A DNA stretch of 64,000 bases from assembly GCF_004217285.1 (NCBI RefSeq), contig NZ_SHKS01000004.1, positions 574,921 through 638,920 of the forward strand. The letters are read 5' to 3'. The position numbers and the translations under genes are program-made. Origin of the DNA: Streptomyces sp. BK239. Lineage in GTDB: Bacteria; Actinomycetota; Actinomycetes; Streptomycetales; Streptomycetaceae. Every line of letters starts with the position of its first letter. Positions within the stretch are counted from its first letter, which is position 1. The notes below the pieces were generated by a model, which saw nothing but the letters and a program-made list of their open reading frames with translations, had not been told where the DNA came from and searched no databases. Positions 8,720 to 17,301 of this stretch are shown piece after piece.

Positions 8720-10771
8720 ATGAGCAATCCTGTGCACATGTCCCGCGATCACGTGGAGCCGATCGAGCGCTCCGTCACCGACGCCGATCCGGCCGTCGAC
8801 GCCGTGCCGGCGACCGGCGCCGAGGCGGAGGCTGCCGCGCCCGGCATCTCCGGCGCCGCCGCGCCGGCTTCCGGCGCCCCCGGCGCAGCCGAGTGCGTCG
8901 AGGCGCCGTTCCTCGAACTGCTCGCCCGGGGCGCGGCCGCCGAGGCCTACGAACGGCCGGTGCTCCTGGCGCGCGCCGAGGGACACACCGCCGACCGGGT
9001 CGCGGCCCTCGAACACGCCAAACTGCTCGCGCTGCGGGTGCGTGCCGAGCTGGAGGGCCGCCGCCGGCGGGAGGCCGAACTGTCGGCGCTGTTCGAGACC
9101 GCCCACGACCTGGCCGGCCTGCGCGACGTCGACGCCGTCCTCCAGGCGATCGTGCAGCGGGCCCGCTCGCTGCTGGGCACGGACGTCGCCTACCTCAGCC
9201 TCAACGACCCCGCGCGCGGCGACACCTACATGAGGGTCACCGAGGGCTCGGTGGCCGCCCGCTTCCAGCAACTGCGCCTCGGCATGGGCGAGGGGCTCGG
9301 CGGCCTCGTGGCCCAGACGGCCCGCCCCTATGTCACCGACGACTACTTCCGGGACGACCGCTTCCGGCACACGACGACCATCGACGCGGGCGTGCACGAC
9401 GAAGGCCTGGTCGCCATCCTCGGCGTGCCGTTGACCCTCGGCGCGAACGTCATCGGGGTGCTGTTCGCCGCCGACCGGCGCGCGCGGGTCTTCGAGCGGG
9501 AACAGATCGCCCTGCTCGGCTCCTTCGCCGCACTCGCCGCCGCCGCACTGGACACCGCCAACCTGCTCACGGAGACCCGCTCCGCCCTTGCCCGACTGGA
9601 GCGGGCCAACGAGATCATCCAGGACCGCAGCGCGGTCATCGAGCGGGCCTCCGACGTCCACGACCGGCTGGCCGAACTCGTGCTGCGCGGTGGCGGCGTC
9701 CATGACGTGGCCGCCGCCGTCTCCCAAGTCCTGGGCGGGGCAGTCGAGTTCACCGAAACCGCGCCGGCCGCGGCTGTGGAGGCGTCCCGCACCGAAGGAC
9801 ACGCCGTACGGCACGAGGACGACTGGATCGCGGCCGTCGCCGCGGGCGGCGAACTGCTCGGTGCGCTCGTCCTGCGCGGCCACCCAGGACTCGACCCCGT
9901 CGACCAGCGCACCCTGGAACGCGCCGCGATGGTCACCTCACTGCTGCTGCTCGCCCGGCGCTCCGCCGCCGAGGCGGAGCAGCGCGTCCGGGGCGAACTC
10001 CTGGACGACCTGCTCGACGCCCGCGACCGCGATCCCCGCCTGCTGCGCGACCGCGCCGCCCGGCTGCGCGCCGACCTCGACGCCACCCATGTCGTCCTCG
10101 CGGCGCGCCTGGACACCGCCGCGGCCGACGCCGACCAGGAGGCGGCCGCCCGCCGCCGCCTGTGGTCCGCCGCCTCCCACCTAGCCGCCACCCGAAAGGG
10201 CCTGGCCGCCGCCCGCGACGGAGGCACCGTCCTGCTGCTGCCCCTGGACGCGGGCGACACCGCGACCGAGGTGGCCCGCCGCACCGCGCGGCACCTCGGC
10301 ACCGCCGTCCACGAAGCGGTCACCGTCGGCGCCTCCGCACCCGTGCGCGACCTCGCCGCCCGTCCGGACGCCGTCGTCACCGGGTACGAGGAGAGCCGCC
10401 GCTGCCTTCAGGCGCTGCGCCTGCTGGGCCGCTCGGGAGACGGGGCGGCCGCCGAGGACTTCGGCTTCCTGGGGCTGCTGCTCGCCGGCGACCGGGATGT
10501 GACGGGCTTCGTCGACCGCACCATCGGCAAGGTCGTCGACTACGACGAACGGCGCGGCACCGACCTCGTCCGCACCCTCGACGCCTACTTCGCCTGCGGC
10601 ATGAGCCCGGCCCGCACCAAGGACCGGCTCCACGTCCACGTCAACACGGTGGCCCAGCGCCTGGAACGCGTGGGCCGGCTCCTGGGATGCGACTGGCAGA
10701 ACCCGGCCCGCACCCTGGAGATACAACTGGCCCTCCGACTGCACGCGTTGGCCAACCCCGCACGCCGCTGA
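8720..10771 (+). CDS. GAF-domain, PucR-type helix-turn-helix regulator
   Basis: A 683-residue cytoplasmic regulator; a second ATG at 8738 (MSRDHVEP) is equally plausible as start. An Ala/Pro-rich N-terminus is followed by a GAF domain at about residues 120-280 (DVDAVLQAIVQRAR, GEGLGGLVAQ, VLFAADRRAR). A linker with GGDEF-like/CdaR features comes next, then a C-terminal PucR helix-turn-helix at about 605-675 (RTLDAYFACGMSPARTKDRL, HVNTVAQRLERVGRLLG). This architecture regulates neighbouring catabolic genes in response to a small molecule. The likely targets are the upstream 3-hydroxybutyrate dehydrogenase and the convergent transporter. Confidence 0.83.
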   Translation: MSNPVHMSRDHVEPIERSVTDADPAVDAVPATGAEAEAAAPGISGAAAPASGAPGAAECVEAPFLELLARGAAAEAYERPVLLARAEGHTADRVAALEHAKLLALRVRAELEGRRRREAELSALFETAHDLAGLRDVDAVLQAIVQRARSLLGTDVAYLSLNDPARGDTYMRVTEGSVAARFQQLRLGMGEGLGGLVAQTARPYVTDDYFRDDRFRHTTTIDAGVHDEGLVAILGVPLTLGANVIGVLFAADRRARVFEREQIALLGSFAALAAAALDTANLLTETRSALARLERANEIIQDRSAVIERASDVHDRLAELVLRGGGVHDVAAAVSQVLGGAVEFTETAPAAAVEASRTEGHAVRHEDDWIAAVAAGGELLGALVLRGHPGLDPVDQRTLERAAMVTSLLLLARRSAAEAEQRVRGELLDDLLDARDRDPRLLRDRAARLRADLDATHVVLAARLDTAAADADQEAAARRRLWSAASHLAATRKGLAAARDGGTVLLLPLDAGDTATEVARRTARHLGTAVHEAVTVGASAPVRDLAARPDAVVTGYEESRRCLQALRLLGRSGDGAAAEDFGFLGLLLAGDRDVTGFVDRTIGKVVDYDERRGTDLVRTLDAYFACGMSPARTKDRLHVHVNTVAQRLERVGRLLGCDWQNPARTLEIQLALRLHALANPARR

Positions 10772-10774
10772 CCC

Positions 10775-10797
10775 CCGTGCGCGCGGGTGGCGCACGG
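10775..10797. terminator. Bidirectional stem-loop between convergent genes
   Basis: CCGTGCGC and GCGCACGG form a perfect 8-bp stem with a 7-base loop, four bases after the regulator stop and 42 bases before the end of the convergent transporter gene. Position and symmetry suit a shared terminator. Confidence 0.6.
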
Positions 10798-10838
10798 AGG
10801 TCGACCGGGCGAGGGGAGCCGAGTCACCGGCCCCACGC

Positions 10839-12230
10839 TCAGACGGCGCGGACGTCCGCCGCGGGAGCCTCCTCGCTCTCCTCCGCGCCGGCGGAGGGGC
10901 CGACGTCGGCCAGGTCACGGAGCCGGGTCTCCTTGGCCGAGGCCACGGCGACCACGGTCAGCAGGACCGCCGCGATCACATACAGGGCGATCGGTGTGGA
11001 GCTGTCGTAGTCGGCCAGCAGCGCGGTGGCGATGAGAGGCGCCGGCGCGCCGGCGGCCACGGAGGCGAACTGGGCGCCGATGGAAGCCCCGGAGTAGCGC
11101 ATCCGGGTCGCGAACATCTCCGAGAAGAATGCGGCCTGGGGCGCGTACATGGCCCCGTGCAGCACCAGACCGACCGTCACGGCGAGGACGAGGCTGCCGA
11201 AGCGGCCCGTGTCGACGAGCGTGAAGAAGGGGAACATCCACAGTCCGACGCCCACCGCGCCGACCAGGTACACGGGACGCCGTCCGATCCGGTCCGACAG
11301 CGCGCCCCAGGCCGGGATCACCGCGAAGTGCACGGCGGAGGCGATGAGCACGGCGTTGAGGGCGGTCTGCTTGGAGACGCCGGCCGAGGTCGTCGCGTAC
11401 ACGAGGATGAACGCGGTGATGACGTAGTAGGAGATGTTCTCCGCCATACGCGCGCCCATCGCCACCAGCACGTCACGCCAGTGGTGACGCAGCACCGACA
11501 CGAGCGGCAGCCTCTCGGCGTCGGCCGGCGCCTGCGTGGCCTTGCGGGCCTCGGCCTGTGCCAACGCCTGCCGGAAGACGGGCGATTCGTCGACGGACAG
11601 GCGAATCCACAGTCCGACGATCACCAGCACACCGGAGAGCAGGAACGGGATCCGCCAGCCCCAGCTGACGAAGTCGGCGTCCGACAGCGCGGCGGTGAGC
11701 AGGGACAGCACGCCGGTCGCGAGCAGCTGCCCGGCCGGCGCACCGGTCTGCGGCCAGGAGGCCCAGAACCCGCGCCGCCGCGCGTCGCCGTGCTCCGACA
11801 CCAGCAGCACGGCCCCGCCCCACTCACCGCCGAGCGCGAAGCCCTGCACCAGCCGCAGCAGGGTCAGCAGCACCGGCGCTGCGGTCCCGACGCTCGCGTG
11901 GGTGGGCAGCAGGCCGATCGCGAAGGTCGCCCCGCCCATCAGCAGCAGACTCAGCACCAGCAGCTTCTTGCGCCCGAGCCGGTCCCCGAAGTGCCCGAAC
12001 ACCAACGCCCCGAGCGGCCGCGCCGCGAACCCGACGGCGTAGGTGAGGAAGGAGAGCAGCGTGCCGACGAGCGGATCGGAGTCCGGAAAGAACAGCTTGT
12101 TGAAGACGAGCGCGGCGGCGGAACCGTACAGGAAGAAGTCGTACCACTCGATGGTGGTGCCGATGAGGCTGGCGGTGACGATGCGCTTGAGGTTGTTCGG
12201 GGCTGGTGGAGCGGCTGCGGGCGACGACAT
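10839..12230 (-). CDS. MFS transporter, metabolite:H+ symporter (MHS) family
   Basis: A 463-residue protein from the ATG at 12230, which has AGGAAG eight bases upstream. A longer frame begins at 12278 but lacks support. About twelve membrane helices are seen. IEWYDFFLYGSAAALVFNKLFFP near the start and the GDRLGRKK loop between helices 2 and 3 are hallmarks of the MHS group (proline/betaine, shikimate, dicarboxylate and citrate symporters). It is an inner-membrane proton symporter for an organic acid or related solute. The neighbouring 3-hydroxybutyrate dehydrogenase suggests a short carboxylate, which is inference. Confidence 0.88.
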   Translation of the reverse strand: MSSPAAAPPAPNNLKRIVTASLIGTTIEWYDFFLYGSAAALVFNKLFFPDSDPLVGTLLSFLTYAVGFAARPLGALVFGHFGDRLGRKKLLVLSLLLMGGATFAIGLLPTHASVGTAAPVLLTLLRLVQGFALGGEWGGAVLLVSEHGDARRRGFWASWPQTGAPAGQLLATGVLSLLTAALSDADFVSWGWRIPFLLSGVLVIVGLWIRLSVDESPVFRQALAQAEARKATQAPADAERLPLVSVLRHHWRDVLVAMGARMAENISYYVITAFILVYATTSAGVSKQTALNAVLIASAVHFAVIPAWGALSDRIGRRPVYLVGAVGVGLWMFPFFTLVDTGRFGSLVLAVTVGLVLHGAMYAPQAAFFSEMFATRMRYSGASIGAQFASVAAGAPAPLIATALLADYDSSTPIALYVIAAVLLTVVAVASAKETRLRDLADVGPSAGAEESEEAPAADVRAV

Positions 12231-12475
12231 CGGCACCACTTCCTGGGATGTGACGGGGACGGTTGCGTGTCGCCACACCGTAGAAAGACGCAGGTCAGGC
12301 GCACATGTGGCGGGGCAACATAGTTCGAGGGTCGGCTATGCGTGCGGCCACCATGCCGGCACACGGGAGGGTGGTTCAGGGGCTCGTGGTCGGTCGCACA
12401 TCACAAGGCCGTGGCCCGCGGCACGCGGCGGCCGCCTTCACCGTCAGCTCGGGCTGCACCAGCGTGACCTTCAGT

Positions 12476-12676
12476 CGGCGCTCTGGGCTGCCGTGTGAGG
12501 GAGTGAACGTGTTCCTCGCCGATGGTGAGGCAGCCGATCAGACCGTCTTCCACCTCCATGTGCACGTCTTCCCTCGTACCGCGGACGACCGGTTCCGTTT
12601 GCAGGTGAGGTGGCAGGAGCGGTCCCGGGCAGACCTGGACGACGACGCCGCACGGGTCAGGGTCGGCTTGGCACAT
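12476..12676 (+). pseudogene. HIT-family hydrolase remnant
   Basis: The forward frame carries the C-terminal half of a HIT-family protein: EGVNVFLADGEAADQ, then the histidine-triad segment FHLHVHVFPR, then RWQERSRADLDDDAARVR. The N-terminal half and any start codon are missing. Upstream in the same frame is unrelated low-complexity sequence, and downstream the homology stops abruptly. It is therefore a decayed fragment. The surrounding 12.23-13.27 kb holds no intact gene. Confidence 0.6.
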
Positions 12677-12968
12677 TGCGGATACCGCCCTGGACATCAC
12701 CGAGGTGCGGACGACCGAGGGCGAGGCGTGCTGCCCCGATGCCGGCCCGGATGTCGTGCGCATACGGGATGCTGCCAGGCCGCCGCGACATCGGATCCCG
12801 GACGACCAACGGCAACTGAACCCGCAACTCCGCGACGGTCCTGGGTAAGCCGCTCCTCTTGGTCCCCGGCCCTCGGCGACCAGCCGGAGGCGTTAGACCG
12901 GAGTGACAAGGGGTACCGATGACGCGCGGCGTGTTCACGTGCCGCTGGCGGGTCGCTGGGAGGCAGCC

Positions 12969-13228
12969 ATGGACGCTCCGGTGGACCGGATCTCACGGCC
13001 ATGGGGCAGCCGTACTCCGTATGGTCGGCACGAGCCGTGGCCTGTGCGGGTGGACGCGTACCTGGAGGCGGGGGTTGAACCGGATCTGGTGCAGCCGCTC
13101 CCGGGAACTGCTTGAGGAACGCGGTCCCGGGTCGATCGGGTTCTACACTTCCGGTCAGCTGTTCCTGGAGGAGTACTACACGCTCGCGGTCCTCGCCCGT
13201 GCCGGGATCGGGACCAGCCATCTGGTCT
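12969..13228 (+). pseudogene. Molybdopterin oxidoreductase (nitrate reductase-like) remnant
   Basis: Two forward frames together keep pieces of an assimilatory-type molybdopterin oxidoreductase N-terminus. The first frame, to about 13115, reads VDRISRPWGSRTPYG and WPVRVDAYLEAGVEPD. The second, from about 13098, reads RSRELLEERGPGSIGFYTSG and LFLEEYYTLAVLARAGIGT. Intact homologues have roughly sixty more residues between these blocks, so an internal deletion plus a frame change is inferred. The homology ends near 13228, where it runs directly into the next gene. Confidence 0.65.
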
Positions 13229-13268
13229 CCACCATGGTGAGAAACACCTCGCCAGGCAGCTGACGGCA

Positions 13269-13688
13269 GTGGCCGAGCGCCACCGCACCGAGCACGAGGT
13301 CCACCACGTCTCCACCGACCTCGCCGGCTGGTCCCGAGAACACGTTCAGCGCCTGGCTGACGCCGCCCAGGCCCGCGGCGTCGACCTCGGCGACTCCGTC
13401 GGGGCGTCTGCCGCGGGCCTGCTGTCGACGCTCAGGGAGAAGGCCGCCGAAGCAGTGGGACACCGCCCCGAGCCCGGTCTGCTGCTCCTGCGTGATCTTC
13501 GGGAGCTGCACCTGAGCGCCACGGAGAACTCCCTGCACTGGGAGATGCTCGCCCAAGCCGCGCAAGCCACCAAGAACGACGAACTCCTCGCCCTCGCCTC
13601 GGCGTGCCATCCGCAGACGTTGCGGCAGATGCGCTGGACCAACACCATGGTCAAGACGCTGTCCCCCCAGATCCTGTCGAGTCTGTGA
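13269..13688 (+). CDS. Ferritin-like-domain hypothetical protein, probably N-truncated
   Basis: A 139-residue helical protein (GLLLLRDLRELHLSATEN, HWEMLAQAAQATKNDELL, TLRQMRWTNTMVKTLSPQ) resembling actinobacterial ferritin-like proteins of about 160-180 residues. The assigned GTG start has no ribosome site. The same frame stays open upstream and reads EKHLARQLTAVAERHRTEH from about 13239, which looks like authentic family sequence. The real N-terminus therefore seems to have been replaced by the molybdopterin-oxidoreductase remnant. It may be non-functional. Function unknown. Confidence 0.5.
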   Translation: MAERHRTEHEVHHVSTDLAGWSREHVQRLADAAQARGVDLGDSVGASAAGLLSTLREKAAEAVGHRPEPGLLLLRDLRELHLSATENSLHWEMLAQAAQATKNDELLALASACHPQTLRQMRWTNTMVKTLSPQILSSL

Positions 13689-13836
13689 GGATCAGAGGGC
13701 CGGGCTGGGCCGCCCGAGTTCACCGAAACGGGATGCCTGGCATGTCCTCCATGATCGGCGCGCACCCGCACGGCGTCCGGCTCGTTCAGACGTTCCGCGC
13801 CCTGTGCGCCGCCAAGCGACGCGGTTGACCCATCCA

Positions 13837-14916
13837 TCAAGTCGGCGATGCGATGAACCGCCGCAGGAGGGGCAGTGGGTAGCCGGCGGCGAGCAGCGGG
13901 TCGCGGACGTCGCGGTCGAGGTCGGGCAGGTAACCGAACAGGACGTCGGCGGGTCCGTTGATCTCGACGTCACCGCACACGGCAGGCAGGAGCAGTGTCT
14001 CCGCCCGGCCGAGCTCCTCGCTCCACGTCCCGCTCCGGACCTGCACCGGGGCGCCGACGTTCGACAAGATCTGCGCGGTGGCGAAGGACCGGCGCAACGG
14101 CTCCGCCGTTCCGGCACGCCAGCGTTCCAGGGCGAAGTACGGGCCCGCGCACAAGAAGACCCGTTCCACTCCGTCTCCGACGGTGATGCTCAGCCCGGGG
14201 TGGAAGTCCGGCCGGGATTCCAGGTCGGCCTGCCGCATCAGCATGTCGAGGTTGGACCGGTGTTCCGCGTGGCCTACCTGGGAGCCGTCCTCCATGTTCC
14301 AGCGCATGGCGTGCTGTTGGATGTCGGACGTCTGCTCGATCTCGTAGACCAGGGTGTCGGGCCCGAAACTGTGCAGGGTACCGCCCGGCACGTAGAGGGT
14401 CTCACCCGCGCGCACCGGCAGACGGCGCAGCACGGCGTCGAAGTCCTGTGCCTCCAGCGCGGCACGCAGCCGGTCGGCCGTCACCCCGTCCTTGACGCCG
14501 CACAGGGCGGTGGCGCCGGGGGCGGCGTCAAGGATGTGCCACGCTTCGGTCTTCCCGTTGGCCTGCCCTTCCAGGCACTTGGCTGTCTCGTCGTCGGCGT
14601 GCAGGTGTACGGGCAGGGTGCCGGTGGCGTCGATGAACTTGGTCAGCAAGGGGAAGCGCGTACCGGAGAAGCCGGCGCCCATGAGGGCTTCGGGGTGGTC
14701 GGACAGCACCTGGGGCAGGGTCCGGCCGGCCAGCGGGCCGTTGGTCACCACACTGCGGTTGCCTTCGACGTCGCTGCATTCCCAGGTCTCCGCGACGTTC
14801 CAGTCCGGCAGCCCCGTCTTGCCCAGGCGGCGGGCGATCGCGTGGCCGCCGAACACCAGGGGCTTCGCCGTGACGGTCAGCCGCAACGGGTACGGCGTCG
14901 TCCCCTCTGCGCTCAC
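13837..14916 (-). CDS. manA: Class I mannose-6-phosphate isomerase
   Basis: A 359-residue protein from a GTG at 14916. It starts with the cupin-type segment LTVTAKPLVFGGHAIARR. Zn-binding residues are visible in PVHLHADDETAKC (two His), in the following GKTEAWHIL (Glu) and in GGTLHSFGPD (His). The type I enzyme interconverts mannose-6-phosphate and fructose-6-phosphate for GDP-mannose supply. Its GTG overlaps the stop of the upstream SDR gene as GTGA, so the two are probably translationally coupled. The pairing with a general stress-type SDR is unusual, and this is probably not the housekeeping manA copy. Confidence 0.8.
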   Translation of the reverse strand: MSAEGTTPYPLRLTVTAKPLVFGGHAIARRLGKTGLPDWNVAETWECSDVEGNRSVVTNGPLAGRTLPQVLSDHPEALMGAGFSGTRFPLLTKFIDATGTLPVHLHADDETAKCLEGQANGKTEAWHILDAAPGATALCGVKDGVTADRLRAALEAQDFDAVLRRLPVRAGETLYVPGGTLHSFGPDTLVYEIEQTSDIQQHAMRWNMEDGSQVGHAEHRSNLDMLMRQADLESRPDFHPGLSITVGDGVERVFLCAGPYFALERWRAGTAEPLRRSFATAQILSNVGAPVQVRSGTWSEELGRAETLLLPAVCGDVEINGPADVLFGYLPDLDRDVRDPLLAAGYPLPLLRRFIASPT

Positions 14917-15752
14917 AGGATCGGCTGTCCGCCTGTGACGGCGACGCGGGCCCCGGAGACGTAGCCAGCCTCGTCGGAGGCGAGCATGACGTACACCGGC
15001 GCCAGTTCGGCCGGCTGACCGGGCCGGCCGATCGGCACCTCGGATCCGAAGCTCTCGACCTGCTCGGGCGGCATGGTCGCGGGGATCAGCGGCGTCCAGA
15101 TGGGGCCGGGGGCGACGCTGTTGGCGCGGATGCCCTTCGGCGCCAGCATCTGGGCCAGCGAACCGACCATGTTGGCGATGCCGGCCTTGGTGACGTCGTA
15201 CGGCAGCAGCTGCGGCGGCGGACTGTCGGAGTTGACCGAGGTGCTGCCGATGATCGCCGATCCCGGCCGCATGTGCGGGACCGCGGCCTTGGCCAGGTGG
15301 AAGAACGCGCTGAGGTTGATCGCCAGCGTGCGGTCCCACTCCTCGTCGGGAATGTCCGTGAGGGAGTCGCGCGTCATCTGGTACGCGGCATTGCTGACCA
15401 GCACGTCGACCCGGCCGAACTCTTGGACGGCCTTGTCGACGACGGAGCGGCAGTGCGCCGGGTCGGCCAGGTCCCCGGGCACCAGTACGCAGGTGCGGTC
15501 GGCATCCCGGACCCACCGCGCGGTCTCCTCCGCGTCCTGGTGCTCGTCCAGGTAGGAGAGCAGGACGTCCGCACCCTCACGGGCGTAGGCGATCGCCACC
15601 GCCCGCCCGATCCCGCTGTCGCCGCCCGTGATCACCGCGGCCTTGCCGGCCAGCCGCCCGGAGCCCCGGTAACTGTGTTCGCCGTGATCGGGCCGGGGCG
15701 TCATCTCGGCTGTCACGCCGGGCGGGACCTGCTGCTGACGAAGAGGGGACAT
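14913..15752 (-). CDS. SDR family oxidoreductase (YhdF/YhxC-like)
   Basis: A 279-residue protein from the ATG at 15752. An N-terminal extension of about 40 residues (PRPDHGEHSYRGSGRLAGK) precedes the Rossmann motif TGGDSGIG, NAAY is near residue 134, and the catalytic pair is in PYDVTKAG. The extended N-terminus and the motif ENLIPYDVTKAG-like loop match the general-stress SDR group often annotated as glucose or ribitol dehydrogenase-like. It is the first gene of a two-gene coupled unit with manA. Confidence 0.82.
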   Translation of the reverse strand: MSPLRQQQVPPGVTAEMTPRPDHGEHSYRGSGRLAGKAAVITGGDSGIGRAVAIAYAREGADVLLSYLDEHQDAEETARWVRDADRTCVLVPGDLADPAHCRSVVDKAVQEFGRVDVLVSNAAYQMTRDSLTDIPDEEWDRTLAINLSAFFHLAKAAVPHMRPGSAIIGSTSVNSDSPPPQLLPYDVTKAGIANMVGSLAQMLAPKGIRANSVAPGPIWTPLIPATMPPEQVESFGSEVPIGRPGQPAELAPVYVMLASDEAGYVSGARVAVTGGQPIL

Positions 15753-16317
15753 AGAGGCTCCAGAAACGGGTCGGGCTGGTCGGGGACGCGCGCCGGTGTC
15801 ATGCGGACCAGCACGCGGTGTCGGTGCCGAGTACCCAACTGGGTCCGGCCCGCACACGGAGCGCCAGCCAAGCGACTCACGGGGTGTCATGCGGTGGTGG
15901 GCCAGAAGGCGGCTGTGAACAGGGTGAAGGCGGCCAGGAGCATCTCGTCCGGGACAGGTGCAGGAAGAGCTGCAGCCACAGAGAAGTCGTCGCTCAGACT
16001 GGGGGTGGCTCACGGCGTAGTGGCGCACGGCTCCGCGCACCGTCCGTCGCTGTGATTCACTCAGCAGCCAGGCGGTCAGCGGCGGGCGGGCGTCGGTGGC
16101 GGTAAGACGGCCAGACAGTCGGCGGCGAGCGGGGGGTGAGCTCCTCCAGGGAGAGGGGGTGTCGCAGCAGGCCTCGGCGCAGTTCTAGAGTTCCCGGACG
16201 AAAAATTCAGGTCGGCGCGGTGCGGATCTCGGCGGCCGGGACGGCGTGGACAGCGGCCAAGGCGATGGGCAGCCACGCGAAGCTGTAATGACCATCACTC
16301 ACGAGAAGGCATGCGGC
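15753..16317. other. Gene-free stretch between SDR and GyrI-like genes
   Basis: The 565 bases hold the promoters of the two divergent genes. Open frames exist on both strands, but their translations are Arg/Ser/Pro-rich and match no family that I recognise. No clear stem-loop or repeat is seen. Confidence 0.35.
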
Positions 16318-16944
16318 ATGACCGAGAAGTACGACGTCAAGCGCGAGCTCAAGAAGTGCTACTCGCCCAAGAACACTGACTGGCAGCTCGTCGACATCCC
16401 CGAGCTCCGCTTCCTCGCCATCGACGGGCACGGCGACCCGAACACCAGCGCCGCGTACCGTCGCGCTGTCGAGGCGCTCTACGCGGTCGCCTACACCGTC
16501 AAGTTCGCGAGCAAAGGCGCCCTCGGCAAGGACTTCGTCGTGGGCCCGCTCGAGGGACTCTGGTGGGCGGACGACATGGACGACTTCCTGGCCAGGCTGA
16601 AGGACAACTGGCGATGGAGACTGCTCATCAACGTCCCCGACTGGATCACCAGCGACATGGTCGAAGACGCCAAGCACACCGCCCTGACCAAGAAGAACCT
16701 TCCTGCCGTTCCGAACGTTCGGTCAGAGACCTTGCGCGAGGGCACCAGCGCCCAGGTCCTCCACATCGGCCCCTACGACGACGAGACACCGATCCTGACC
16801 AGGCTGCACCACGAGTACCTACCCGCCAACAACCTGCGGGAGGCGGGGCTGCACCACGAGATCTACCTCAGCGACCCACGCAGGACCGACCCCGCCAAGC
16901 TCAGGACGATCCTGCGGCAACCCGTGGAAGCGCAATCCGGTTGA
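16318..16944 (+). CDS. GyrI-like small-molecule-binding protein
   Basis: A 208-residue protein from the ATG at 16318, which has GAGAAGG eight bases upstream; an earlier ATG at 16288 lacks such a site. The sequence starts MTEKYDVKRELKKCY and contains AIDGHGDPNTSAAYRRAVEAL and VVGPLEGLWWADD, the hallmarks of the GyrI-like/SHS2 small-molecule-binding family of about 205-210 residues (CD36_08150-type). Members bind or hydrolyse hydrophobic compounds and some confer drug tolerance. No regulator is fused or adjacent. Confidence 0.85.
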   Translation: MTEKYDVKRELKKCYSPKNTDWQLVDIPELRFLAIDGHGDPNTSAAYRRAVEALYAVAYTVKFASKGALGKDFVVGPLEGLWWADDMDDFLARLKDNWRWRLLINVPDWITSDMVEDAKHTALTKKNLPAVPNVRSETLREGTSAQVLHIGPYDDETPILTRLHHEYLPANNLREAGLHHEIYLSDPRRTDPAKLRTILRQPVEAQSG

Positions 16945-17301
16945 GTGACGTCGGGGTGTCAGCGGAGGCCGATGCCCACGAGCGAGGGGAGCGCCAGGCC
17001 GGCGCTTCCTCGACCAGCACGGGCGCCATCGACACGACTGACCACTCGGCTTCCTGCTGACGCACCAACCGACGGCCGGCGCGGCGCGAACGCAACCGAC
17101 ACCGGCCGTCAATGATGCGGCCTGCACGAAAGCCTGATCGACGTGACGGCCCGGCGCACCGCCGCCCTGGACCGCTGACTGGAGCACCGTTGCACCGGGG
17201 TGCCGTCATTCCTGCTGCGGTCGCTTCAGCCCAGCTCGATGCCGGCGCCTTCGTGGACGTTGACGTTGCGCCCGGCCGCTGAGGGGACGGGGCGCTTCCT
17301 G
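16945..17301. other. Gene-free convergent intergenic stretch
   Basis: The region lies between the ends of the GyrI-like gene and the epoxide hydrolase gene. No family resemblance was found on either strand. A short frame ending LHESLIDVTARRTAALDR near 17178 could be a gene scrap, but it is too short to assign. Confidence 0.3.

Noticed and set aside
8585..9883. 432-residue reverse frame opposite the PucR-type regulator
   Set aside because: It is a shadow frame with no recognisable family, while the forward frame has GAF and helix-turn-helix domains.
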